Positions 38,286 through 46,980 of a stretch of DNA of 64,000 nt are shown here, piece after piece. Numbering within the stretch: the first letter of the stretch is position 1; each line of letters begins with the position of its first letter. The notes under the pieces are model-generated. The model was given only the letters and a program-made list of their open reading frames with translations, made no database searches and had not been told where the DNA came from. The translations under genes were made by a program, and so were the position numbers. The stretch comes from an uncultured Prevotella sp. (GTDB taxonomy: Bacteria; Bacteroidota; Bacteroidia; Bacteroidales; Bacteroidaceae). Where the stretch lies: assembly GCA_900314935.1 (NCBI GenBank), contig OMXE01000006.1, forward strand, positions 60,323 through 124,322, written 5' to 3'.

Positions 38286-39599
38286 ATGAATCTGAAATTC
38301 CGTTTGTCGCTGATGAACTTCCTGGAGTTCGCAGTATGGGGAGCCTACCTCACATGTATGGGTAACTACCTGGGAGTAGCAGGTCTGGGTGATAAGATCT
38401 CCTGGTTCTATGCCATCCAAGGTATTGTTAGCATCTTTATGCCCACCCTGATGGGTATCGTAGCAGATAAGTATATTCAGCCACAGCGGTTGCTGGGATT
38501 GTGCCACCTGCTGGCTGGAGCCTTCATGCTGGGCTGCTGGTGGATGGGTATGCAGGCAGGGTTCGGCAACGAATTGCCTAATAAGTCGGCTTTCATCGCC
38601 GTCTATACGCTGAGTGTGGCCTTCTTTATGCCGACGATTGCCCTGGCAAACACCACCGCCTTTACGATTCTGAAGAACAACGGACTGGATACGGTGAAGG
38701 ATTTCCCGCCAATCCGTGTGTTAGGAACAGTGGGCTTCATCGCAACGATGTGGTTCGTGAACTGTGCTGTATGGCAGGATGGATCGTTCTCCATGACCTT
38801 GGCCGACAGTGCACATAAGTTCCAATATACCTATATGCAGTTCTTTGTATCAGGCATTTTGAGTCTGGTACTCTTTGCCTATTGTTTCACTTTACCCGAG
38901 TGCAAGGTGGAGAAGAAGGCAGAGAAGAAGTCGCTGGCAGAGAGTCTGGGCCTCAACGCTTTCAAGCTGTTCAAGCGCAGACAGATGGCTCTGTTCTTCA
39001 TTTTCTCGGCGCTGCTGGGTATGTGTCTGCAGGTGACCAATGGCTATGCGGGTCCGTTCATCACCAGTTTCAAGGGTAGTGCCGATGCAGCCGTGGCTAC
39101 ATCATTTGCAGCCAACAACGCCACGCTGCTCACCTCTATCTCACAGATCAGTGAGGCCTTGTGTATCCTGATGATTCCTTTCTTCCTCAAGCGATATGGT
39201 ATCAAGGTGGTTATGCTCATGTCCATGTTTGCATGGGTGTTCCGCTTCGGCTTCTTCGGTGTAGGTAATCCCGCCATGCCCGGTGTGATCTTCTTCATCC
39301 TCTCCTGTATCGTCTATGGCGTGGCCTTTGACTTCTTCAATGTGTCTGGTGGTATCTTCGTCGATCAGGAGTGCGAGCCTTCCATCAAGGCTTCTGCACA
39401 GGGATTGTTCATGATGATGACCAATGGTATCGGTGCTACTGTAGGAACGCTGGCCGCAGGCGAGATCGTGAACAAGTATTGTACTTGGACAGATGGTTTC
39501 CTGATAGGTGATTGGCAGGCATGCTGGTTCATCTTCGCTGCCTTTGCATTGGTTGTTGGTATTGCGTTCGCTTTGGTATTCAAGCCCGAGAAGAAATAG
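38286..39599 (+). CDS. nupG: Nucleoside:H+ symporter, MFS
   Basis: 437 residues from the ATG at 38286. An in-frame start at 38145 would lie before this promoter and read through the terminator, so it is rejected. About 12 membrane helices; the NHS family pattern is visible in RLSLMNFLEFAVWGAYLTCMGNYL, FYAIQGIVSIFMPTLMGIVADKYI, FPPIRVLGTVGFIATMW and DFFNVSGGIFVDQE near residue 355. It imports nucleosides with protons. It heads a compact operon with rsmE, a DUF4836 lipoprotein and an ABC exporter-like pair. Confidence 0.9.
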   Translation: MNLKFRLSLMNFLEFAVWGAYLTCMGNYLGVAGLGDKISWFYAIQGIVSIFMPTLMGIVADKYIQPQRLLGLCHLLAGAFMLGCWWMGMQAGFGNELPNKSAFIAVYTLSVAFFMPTIALANTTAFTILKNNGLDTVKDFPPIRVLGTVGFIATMWFVNCAVWQDGSFSMTLADSAHKFQYTYMQFFVSGILSLVLFAYCFTLPECKVEKKAEKKSLAESLGLNAFKLFKRRQMALFFIFSALLGMCLQVTNGYAGPFITSFKGSADAAVATSFAANNATLLTSISQISEALCILMIPFFLKRYGIKVVMLMSMFAWVFRFGFFGVGNPAMPGVIFFILSCIVYGVAFDFFNVSGGIFVDQECEPSIKASAQGLFMMMTNGIGATVGTLAAGEIVNKYCTWTDGFLIGDWQACWFIFAAFALVVGIAFALVFKPEKK

Positions 39600-39605
39600 T
39601 AGCGG

Positions 39606-40343
39606 ATGAAGGAAGAGCGTTATTTCTACGTCCCCGAAGCCTTGTCGCGAACGGAGTTACCCGAAGAGGAAGCCTTACATGCCGTGCGTGTGCTCCGCAT
39701 GAAGGGTGGTGATGAGATGTTCCTGATGGATGGCGAGGGAGTGTTCTATCGCGCTGTCGTAACGATAGCGGCCACCCGTCGCTGCTTCTATGATATCGTG
39801 GAAGCGGTTCCGCAGCAGCGCGATTGGCGCGGACGACTGCATATAGCCATGGCTCCTACGAAGATGATGGAAAGGGTGGAGTGGTTTGTGGAGAAGGCCA
39901 CAGAGATCGGCATTGACGAGTTCAGCTTCCTGTGCTGTAGCTTCTCGGAAAGACGGATACTTCGAGTTCCACGTCTGGAGAAGATCGCGGTTTCAGCCGT
40001 AAAGCAGAGCAGGAAGCCATGGAAACCTGTGGTCAACGCCATGGTCGATTTCCATGACTTTATCCGTCAACCTCGTGAAGGACGGAAGTTCATTGCACAT
40101 TGTTACCAAGAGTTCGCTCGAGAGGATTTGTACCAGATTCTGCAACAGCCGGAGGTGGCGCAGGCAGAAGATGAGATCACGGTGCTCATAGGACCAGAAG
40201 GTGATTTCTCTGTCGAAGAGGTGAAGGAGGCCATGGCTCAAGGCTACCGCAGCGTATCTCTGGGAAAGGAGAGGCTGCGTACGGAGACGGCTGCCTTGTC
40301 GGCAGCGATGATGGGACATCTCTCCCGAAGAATCATAGAATAG
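39606..40343 (+). CDS. rsmE: 16S rRNA (uracil-1498-N3)-methyltransferase
   Basis: 245 residues. An N-terminal PUA-like part (RYFYVPEALSRTELPEEEALHAVRVLRMKGGDE) precedes the SPOUT domain, with AMAPTKMMERVEWFVEKATEIGIDEF near residue 82 and the SAM-binding knot ITVLIGPEGDFSVEEVKEAM followed by VSLGKERLRTETAALSA near 190-235. It methylates U1498 of 16S rRNA in the assembled small subunit. It begins 6 bp after nupG and ends 4 bp before the next gene. Confidence 0.95.
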   Translation: MKEERYFYVPEALSRTELPEEEALHAVRVLRMKGGDEMFLMDGEGVFYRAVVTIAATRRCFYDIVEAVPQQRDWRGRLHIAMAPTKMMERVEWFVEKATEIGIDEFSFLCCSFSERRILRVPRLEKIAVSAVKQSRKPWKPVVNAMVDFHDFIRQPREGRKFIAHCYQEFAREDLYQILQQPEVAQAEDEITVLIGPEGDFSVEEVKEAMAQGYRSVSLGKERLRTETAALSAAMMGHLSRRIIE

Positions 40344-40347
40344 ACAA

Positions 40348-41559
40348 ATGATGAAGAAAACACTTCTTTTGATAGGGGCAGCATTCGTTATGCTGCTCTC
40401 ATCATGTTCAGAAAAAGAATATACCGATGTGATTCCACGTGGAAGCACAGCACTGATGAGTATCGATCTGCAACAAACCGGTACGGATATGCTGCAGTCG
40501 TTGCTTGGATTATCTGACACGCAAGACTGTGGTATTGATCTTTCCGCTAAGCTTTATCTCTTTGAATCGCCCGATGGGAACATGGGATTGGTGGCGAAGG
40601 TCAGTGATGGTGACAAGTTGGAAGGAATAGTGAACAATTTGTCGGAAAAGGGTGTTTGTCAGAAGGTTACCCAACGTAAAGATATTCGTTTCACTATGGT
40701 GAAGGAAGCATGGATGATGGGCTTTGACGATCATGCCGTGATGCTGATGGGACCGATTGCTTCTGCTCAGCAAACGCAGATACAACAGCAGATTGGTCGC
40801 TACCTGAAACAAGACGAAAGACAGGGAGTCACAGAGTCGAAGATGTTCCAGAAACTCGATTCTATCCATTCGGCCATGGCTCTTGTGACACAGGTGGCAG
40901 CCTTACCAGAGCAGTTCACTGCTCCCTTTATGTTAGGAGCACCCAAGACAGCCGATGCTTCGCAGGTTTTACTTGAAGCAGAGCTGCAAGTGCAGGATCA
41001 GATGCTGGTGATTCAAGGGCAGACCTTCTCGTTCAACCAGCAGATCGATAAGGATTTGCAGGAGACAGCCACCCTGTTCCGTCCGATGGAAGGTGCCTTC
41101 CTGAACCGTCTTGGAACCCGTACGGCATTGTCGTTCCTTACCAATGTGGAAGGTAAACGTTTCCTACCCGTCCTGCAGCAGAACAAAGGACTGCAGTCGT
41201 TACTTACAGGTGCGAAGTTCACCATAGACATCAATGAAGTAATTAACTCTGTGGAAGGTGATATGCTCCTTTCCTTCTCGTCATTCGGTGACGGGAATGG
41301 TAGGATGACGATGCATGCACAGAGAGGGGAGAAGTCTGACTATTATTACAGCAACAAAGAAGAAACGGAGCCAGAACAGTCGTCACAGCCTCTCACCGAT
41401 TTGTTAGGTGGTCAGCGTTTAGCGATGGTTCTTCAACTGAATGCACTCGGTGATGAGTTTGCAGCCACCGTTAGTGGATTCTTGAAGCCGTTGTTCGGTG
41501 ATCTCTCCACCATCGTATATGTGATGTGTGTTCCTGAGAAGGGAAATCAACAAGAATAG
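40348..41559 (+). CDS. DUF4836 family lipoprotein
   Basis: 403 residues. Lipoprotein signal with lipobox MLLSSC at about residue 20, so the mature protein starts with Cys and is membrane-anchored. The opening EYTDVIPRGSTALMSIDLQQ is characteristic of DUF4836, a Bacteroidales family of unknown function. The start may be the second ATG at 40351. Genes on both sides are within 10 bp. Confidence 0.78.
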   Translation: MMKKTLLLIGAAFVMLLSSCSEKEYTDVIPRGSTALMSIDLQQTGTDMLQSLLGLSDTQDCGIDLSAKLYLFESPDGNMGLVAKVSDGDKLEGIVNNLSEKGVCQKVTQRKDIRFTMVKEAWMMGFDDHAVMLMGPIASAQQTQIQQQIGRYLKQDERQGVTESKMFQKLDSIHSAMALVTQVAALPEQFTAPFMLGAPKTADASQVLLEAELQVQDQMLVIQGQTFSFNQQIDKDLQETATLFRPMEGAFLNRLGTRTALSFLTNVEGKRFLPVLQQNKGLQSLLTGAKFTIDINEVINSVEGDMLLSFSSFGDGNGRMTMHAQRGEKSDYYYSNKEETEPEQSSQPLTDLLGGQRLAMVLQLNALGDEFAATVSGFLKPLFGDLSTIVYVMCVPEKGNQQE

Positions 41560-41567
41560 TACTGATT

Positions 41568-42212
41568 ATGAATACGATACAATTCAAATATGTCATTCCG
41601 CAGGTCTTTGCTTCCCGTGAAGAGCAGAACAGTGATGTGTGGCAGCAGGATATAGCCTTCGAGAAAGAGAAGGTCTATCTGATAGAGGCCGAGAGCGGAA
41701 AGGGCAAGAGTACGTTTTGCAGTTACCTGATAGGCTATAGGCACGACTACTCCGGTCAGGTGTTGTTCGACGATATCGACGCGAGAGGACTGAAGGTGGC
41801 CGACTGGACAAACATCCGTCAGCAGCACATCAGTATGTTGTTCCAGGAACTCCGTCTGTTTCCTGAGTTAACTGCCATGGAGAACGTGCTCATCAAGAAC
41901 AACCTCACGGGATATAAGACGCGTGAGGAAATTGTCAGCTGGTTCGAGATGTTAGGCATTCCCGACAAGCAAGACGTGAAGATCGGACGTATGTCGTTCG
42001 GTCAGCAGCAGCGTGTGGCCCTGATGCGCAGTCTGGTGCAGCCGTTCGATTTCCTCGTTGCCGATGAGCCGGTGAGTCATCTTGACGACCAGAACGCCAG
42101 TATTATGGGTGATATCATGATGCAGGAAGTGCGCCGACAAGGTGCCGGACTGATTGTGACCAGTATCGGTAAGCACATGGACCTCAACTACGACAAGGTA
42201 GTACAATTGTAA
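41568..42212 (+). CDS. ABC transporter ATP-binding protein
   Basis: 214 residues, single ABC domain of the LolD/FtsE size. The Walker A is AESGKGKST near residue 46, with alanine in place of the usual first glycine. The signature is MSFGQQQRVAL near 142 instead of LSGGQ, and Walker B is FDFLVADEPVSHLDD near 162. The unusual signature is offset by intact catalytic Glu and switch regions, so the protein is probably active. Its partner is the FtsX-like permease 19 bp downstream. Confidence 0.88.
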   Translation: MNTIQFKYVIPQVFASREEQNSDVWQQDIAFEKEKVYLIEAESGKGKSTFCSYLIGYRHDYSGQVLFDDIDARGLKVADWTNIRQQHISMLFQELRLFPELTAMENVLIKNNLTGYKTREEIVSWFEMLGIPDKQDVKIGRMSFGQQQRVALMRSLVQPFDFLVADEPVSHLDDQNASIMGDIMMQEVRRQGAGLIVTSIGKHMDLNYDKVVQL

Positions 42213-42231
42213 TTAAGTTATCTCGCAGATT

Positions 42232-43434
42232 ATGAATTTAGTTTGGAAACTTCTCCGACAGCATATCAGTATCCCGCAGCTGGCCGGCTTCTTCTTAGCC
42301 AACCTGGTGGGTATGTTCATCGTGATGTTAGGCGTGCAGTTCTACCGTGACATCCTGCCCGTCTTCACCTCTGAAGACTCCTTTATGAAATCCGACTTCC
42401 TGATTATCAACAAGAAAGTAGGTATGGGTAATGCACTCTCAGGACATAGTCATGTGTTTAGCGGTGCCGAGATGGGAGAGTTGGAGAACCAGTTGTTCGT
42501 TGAGAAAACCGGTAAGTTCACACGGGCCCAGTACCAGATACAGGCTTCGTTAGGCATGAACGGACAAAGCATGATGAGTACGGAACTGTTCTTTGAGAGT
42601 GTTCCCGATGAGTTCGTGGATGTATCCACCAAAGACTGGCATTATGTGCCGGGTGAGAGCAAGACCGTTCCTATCATCCTTCCGCGTTCGTACGTGAATA
42701 TGTATAACTTCGGTTTTGCCCGCAGTCATCATCTCCCGGCCATCAACGAGGGCGTGCTGAATATGGTGGATGTGTTGATCCGTATTCGTGGTAATGGTAA
42801 GGACGCTGACATGAAGGGTAGGGTGATAGGTTTCTCCAACCGTCTGAATACCATTCTTGTGCCTGAAAGCTTCATTGAATGGAGTAATGGCGAGTATGCC
42901 CCGGCAGAAGAACCAGAGACCACCCGTTTGATTGTTCAGGTTTCCAATCCCACTGATCCTGCCGTGGCACAGTACTTGGATGATCATGGCTACGAACTGG
43001 AAGAAGACCGCTCGCAAACAGAGAAGATGGTTTATTTTCTGAAGATGATTGTGGCCATTGTGCTGATCATCGGTCTGGTTATTTCCATCTTGAGCTTCTA
43101 TATCCTCATGCTCAGCATATATCTTCTTTTGCAGAAGAATGCCGAGAAACTGGAGAACCTCTTGCTGGTGGGCTATTCACCGTCGAGGACAGCCCGTCCG
43201 TACCAGTTGCTCACCTTAGGTCTGAACATCCTGGTGTTCATCCTTGCCTTGGGCGTGCTCTGGGTAGTAAGGTGCTACTATATGGAGATTGTCGAAACGG
43301 TCTATCCCGAGGTAGACGGTGGTACGATGTTGCCCGCCGTACTCGTGGGTCTGCTGCTCCTTTTGCTCGTCTCCATCTTCAACCTCCTTGCCATCCGCAG
43401 GAAGGTAATGCGTATCTGGAAAAGGGAAGAATAA
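42232..43434 (+). CDS. FtsX-like ABC transporter permease
   Basis: 400 residues. One N-terminal membrane helix (LAGFFLANLVGMFIVMLGVQF) is followed by a periplasmic domain of about 230 residues and three C-terminal helices (IVAIVLIIGLVISILSFYIL; LNILVFILALGVLWVV; AVLVGLLLLLLVSIFNLLAI). This is the MacB/LolC/FtsX topology, which fits mechanotransmission rather than classical transport. It forms a pair with the ATPase before it. Substrate unknown. Confidence 0.83.
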   Translation: MNLVWKLLRQHISIPQLAGFFLANLVGMFIVMLGVQFYRDILPVFTSEDSFMKSDFLIINKKVGMGNALSGHSHVFSGAEMGELENQLFVEKTGKFTRAQYQIQASLGMNGQSMMSTELFFESVPDEFVDVSTKDWHYVPGESKTVPIILPRSYVNMYNFGFARSHHLPAINEGVLNMVDVLIRIRGNGKDADMKGRVIGFSNRLNTILVPESFIEWSNGEYAPAEEPETTRLIVQVSNPTDPAVAQYLDDHGYELEEDRSQTEKMVYFLKMIVAIVLIIGLVISILSFYILMLSIYLLLQKNAEKLENLLLVGYSPSRTARPYQLLTLGLNILVFILALGVLWVVRCYYMEIVETVYPEVDGGTMLPAVLVGLLLLLLVSIFNLLAIRRKVMRIWKREE

Positions 43435-43495
43435 GTGATATAAATCATTTTTCACATTGTTTTCCCCTTCCAGATGCAGAATATTCCCGATTGTG

Positions 43496-43527
43496 TTTGG
43501 TGGAATGTATTATTTTATATACCTTTG
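43496..43527 (+). promoter_or_regulatory. Promoter of TonB receptor 1
   Basis: TTTG at 43496-43499, 20-bp spacer, TACCTTTG at 43520-43527; about 58 nt of AT-rich 5' leader before the ATG at 43591. Confidence 0.82.
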
Positions 43528-43590
43528 CATCGTCATTTTTAATGGCGAGTAATTATTATTATTTATTTCAACTTCAACTCTATTAAAAAC

Positions 43591-46500
43591 ATGCAGAAAA
43601 GATTGTTCTTTCTGATGGCTATGATGCTGATGATTGTTTCATCGGCCATGGCACAGGTGACCACTTCCAGCATGTCCGGTAAGGTGACTATCGGAACGGC
43701 TGCAGGTGAAGAAGTAATTGGTGCGACCGTACAGGCGGTTCATGAACCCTCAGGTACGCGCTACACAGCTGTCACGAATGTTGACGGTCGTTTTAACATC
43801 CAGGGTATGCGTACCGGTGGCCCGTATTCAGTAACGGTAAGCTACATCGGTTTCCAGACAAAGACCCTGAAAGGTATCACACTCGAGCTCGGTGAGACTT
43901 ATAATCTCCAGGTGTGGCTGGCTGAAAACGCCAACGAGCTGGCCGAGGTGGTAATTACAGGTAAGGCCTCTAAGTTTACGGCTGAGAAGACGGGTGCAAC
44001 CACCAACATCTCTAACAAGATGATGAATGAGCTGCCTACCGTTAACCGCTCTATCAGCGACATCGCCCGTATCTCTCCCTATGCCAATGGTATGAGTTTC
44101 GCAGGTGGTGACGGTCGTAGCACGAACTTCACCTTGGACGGTGCCAACTTCAACAATAACTTCGGTCTTAGCCCTAAGCTCCCCGGTGGTGGTAACCCCA
44201 TCTCTATGGACGCTATCGATGAGGTACAGGTCGTTGTTGCTCCCTTTGACGTTCGTCAGACCAACTTCATTGGCGGTGGTATCAACGCCGTAACCAAGTC
44301 GGGTACGAACACCTTCAGAGGTACAGCTTATGTATATCATACCAACGAGAATATGCATGGTAACCGTGTGGACAATTTGTATATGACCGATCCGGGTAAG
44401 GACCGTCTCACAACCTATGGCTTCACCCTCGGTGGTCCGATCATCAAGAACAAGCTGTTCTTCTTCGTGAACTACGAACACTCAACTGTTCCTACTGTAG
44501 CTACCCGCTGGCGTGCTTCCGACGACGGTAAGTTCGACAAGGATAACTACATCTCTCGTACCACCAATTCCGACATGCAGAAGGTGAGCGACCACATGAA
44601 GAACAAGTATGGTTATAACACCGGTTCATGGACAAGCTTCCCCGCTGACGAGAGCAATGACAAGATCCTTGCCCGTCTCGATTGGAACATCACCGACAAC
44701 CATCATCTGGCTCTGCGTTACAACAACACCAAGAATACTGCTTGGAACTCTGTAAACGGTAACTCTACACAGGCCAGCTACCGTATCCGTCTCGACCGTA
44801 TGTCGATCTACTCCATGGCCTTTGCCAACACCATGTATTCTATGGATAACAAGGTACAGTCATGGTCGGCCGACTTGAACAGTCGTTTCGGTGACAAGAT
44901 GGCTAACCAGCTGTTGTTCACCTATTCGAACATCGAGGATATGCGTGGTAGTAACTCCAGTCTGTTCCCCTTTGTGGACATCCTGAACGGCTATTCTGTA
45001 GCCGATGACGGTGTGGTTACTCAGACACTGGAGCCTTACATGTCATTAGGTTATGAGCTGTTCTCTTATCTGAACGGTGTGACCAACAAGATCACCAACC
45101 TGACCGATAACTTCACATATTATGCTGGTTCACATAAGCTGACCGCTGGTTTCAGCTTCGAGCACCAGACTGCCGACAACAGTTATCTGCGTGGCGGTAC
45201 GGGTTACTACCGTTATCGTTCAGTTGATGATTTCCTGACCGGTGCTGCTCCTGAGACAGTGGCTATCGACTACGGTTACAACGGTCGTCAGGCTACCTCT
45301 AACGTAACCTTCAACCAGATTGGTCTCTATCTTCAGGACGAGTGGAATATCCGCGACAACTTCAAACTCACTGCAGGTGTTCGCTTCGATGACCTGCTCT
45401 TCAACGAGGATGATATCATCACTAACAATGCTATTCGCAGCATCGACTTCGGCGGTCGTCACATCGACACCGGTAAGTGGCCGAACAGCAATATCCAGAT
45501 TTCTCCGCGTGTAGGTTTCACATGGGATGTATTCGGCGACAAGTCGCTGAAGGTACGTGGTGGTACCGGTCTCTTCGCCGGTCGTCTGCCTTTGGTATTC
45601 TTCACCAATATGCCTGCTGCCTCTGCTATGATTCAGAACCGTCCTGTATTCAGCACCACCTATAACTCTGATGGTACTGTAAAGAGTCGCGACGCTGGTC
45701 TTGACAAGTTCGTAGGCGGTCTGGTAACCGATGTAGAGCAGATCCGTCAGCTGATGGGCGAGAGCGTTGCTCCTGCCAACATCACTCCTGAGCAGGGTCT
45801 CTTCCAGAAGAGCATTGCCGGTGTGGATCCCGAGTTCAAGATGCCGCAGGTATGGAAGTCAAGCATTGCTGTTGACTATCAGCTGCCCGTTAACTTCCCC
45901 TTCACTGCAACAGCTGAGTTCACCTACACCAAGAAGATCAACGATGTTCGTCTGTTGAACTGGAACGTGAAGGAAGATACCAGCGGTTGGGATCGTCTGA
46001 AGGGTGCCGACAACCGTCTGCTCTATCCGTCAGACTTCAAGTACAACGACAAGGTAAGTGATGCTTGTATGCTGGTGAACACCAGTCGTGGTTACGGTTG
46101 GACTGCCAACCTCACCTTGAATGCTGAGCCTATTGAGAACCTGAACATCATGGCTGCGTATACACACACTGTGATGAAAGAGGTTTCTGGTATGCCGGGT
46201 TCAAATGCTACTTCTGCATGGAACGGTCTCTATACCATCGATGGTCCTAACCTCGGTAAGGTACAGAACTCACAGTATGTGATTCCCGATCGTATCATTG
46301 CCAATATCTCTTACAAGTATGGCAAGGAGCACTTCTCACTGTTCTACACAGGTTACAATCCTGCAGGTTATAGCTTCTTCTATAACGGTGATGTCAATGG
46401 CGACGGTATTGCTACCGACCTGATGTATATCCCCGCTAACGACAGCGAGATCAAGTTCACCGACGAGAGCGATCGTCAGCTCTTCTGGGACTTCGTTAAT

Positions 46501-46878
46501 CAGGACAGCTACCTGAAGAACCACAAGGGTGAGTATGCTGAGGCTTACTCTGCTCGTGCTCCCTTCGTGCATCGCTTCGACTTCCGTTGGGCACACGACT
46601 TCGACCTGAAGATCGGAAACACCATGCACAAGCTGCAGCTGTCTGCCGATTTCATGAACATCGGTAACCTATTCAGCTCTCGCTGGGGTGTAGAGAAGGA
46701 TATGGTTGGCTCGTTCAGCGGTCAGTTCCTGAAGGTTGACAAGGTAGAGAACGGTGTTCCTTACTTCTCTATGCGTAAGGATTCTGAAGGAAATGCTCCC
46801 ACCCAGACCTGGAGCTACAACCACGCTTACGATCAGTGCTGGAAATTGCAGATTGGTGTGAAGTATTATTTCAATTAA
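43591..46878 (+). CDS. Oar-like TonB-dependent receptor 1
   Basis: 1095 residues, signal peptide ending SSAMAQ. A carboxypeptidase-regulatory-like sandwich lies at about residues 26-110 (GEEVIGATVQAVHEPSGTRY, GRFNIQGMRTGGPY). A plug follows from about 130 (FTLDGANFNNNFGLSPKLPGGG, DEVQVVVAPFDVRQTNFIGGGINAVTKSGTN), and the rest is a 22-stranded barrel ending WKLQIGVKYYFN. This is the Oar family, found in T9SS-bearing Bacteroidetes, with no SusD partner. It is a tandem paralogue of the next gene, with long identical stretches near the N-terminus. Its ligand is unknown. Confidence 0.9.
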   Translation: MQKRLFFLMAMMLMIVSSAMAQVTTSSMSGKVTIGTAAGEEVIGATVQAVHEPSGTRYTAVTNVDGRFNIQGMRTGGPYSVTVSYIGFQTKTLKGITLELGETYNLQVWLAENANELAEVVITGKASKFTAEKTGATTNISNKMMNELPTVNRSISDIARISPYANGMSFAGGDGRSTNFTLDGANFNNNFGLSPKLPGGGNPISMDAIDEVQVVVAPFDVRQTNFIGGGINAVTKSGTNTFRGTAYVYHTNENMHGNRVDNLYMTDPGKDRLTTYGFTLGGPIIKNKLFFFVNYEHSTVPTVATRWRASDDGKFDKDNYISRTTNSDMQKVSDHMKNKYGYNTGSWTSFPADESNDKILARLDWNITDNHHLALRYNNTKNTAWNSVNGNSTQASYRIRLDRMSIYSMAFANTMYSMDNKVQSWSADLNSRFGDKMANQLLFTYSNIEDMRGSNSSLFPFVDILNGYSVADDGVVTQTLEPYMSLGYELFSYLNGVTNKITNLTDNFTYYAGSHKLTAGFSFEHQTADNSYLRGGTGYYRYRSVDDFLTGAAPETVAIDYGYNGRQATSNVTFNQIGLYLQDEWNIRDNFKLTAGVRFDDLLFNEDDIITNNAIRSIDFGGRHIDTGKWPNSNIQISPRVGFTWDVFGDKSLKVRGGTGLFAGRLPLVFFTNMPAASAMIQNRPVFSTTYNSDGTVKSRDAGLDKFVGGLVTDVEQIRQLMGESVAPANITPEQGLFQKSIAGVDPEFKMPQVWKSSIAVDYQLPVNFPFTATAEFTYTKKINDVRLLNWNVKEDTSGWDRLKGADNRLLYPSDFKYNDKVSDACMLVNTSRGYGWTANLTLNAEPIENLNIMAAYTHTVMKEVSGMPGSNATSAWNGLYTIDGPNLGKVQNSQYVIPDRIIANISYKYGKEHFSLFYTGYNPAGYSFFYNGDVNGDGIATDLMYIPANDSEIKFTDESDRQLFWDFVNQDSYLKNHKGEYAEAYSARAPFVHRFDFRWAHDFDLKIGNTMHKLQLSADFMNIGNLFSSRWGVEKDMVGSFSGQFLKVDKVENGVPYFSMRKDSEGNAPTQTWSYNHAYDQCWKLQIGVKYYFN

Positions 46879-46908
46879 TTCTTCATTCCATATTCAACTA
46901 TAATAAAA

Positions 46909-46943
46909 AATCGGGTATCGCTTGGCGGTATCCGATTTTTTTT
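46909..46943 (+). terminator. Terminator between the tandem receptors
   Basis: A 12-bp stem (AATCGGGTATCG / CGGTATCCGATT, two G-U pairs) with loop CTTGG, followed by eight T. Confidence 0.88.
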
Positions 46944-46944
46944 C

Positions 46945-46952
46945 TATCTTTG
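46945..46952 (+). promoter_or_regulatory. -7 element of TonB receptor 2
   Basis: TATCTTTG directly after the terminator U-tract. The leader ends in AAACTAATACCTATG; the first 14 bases of that string also occur in small RNA copy 2. Confidence 0.78.
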
Positions 46953-46980
46953 TCCCAAATAATTCAACAAACTAATACCT

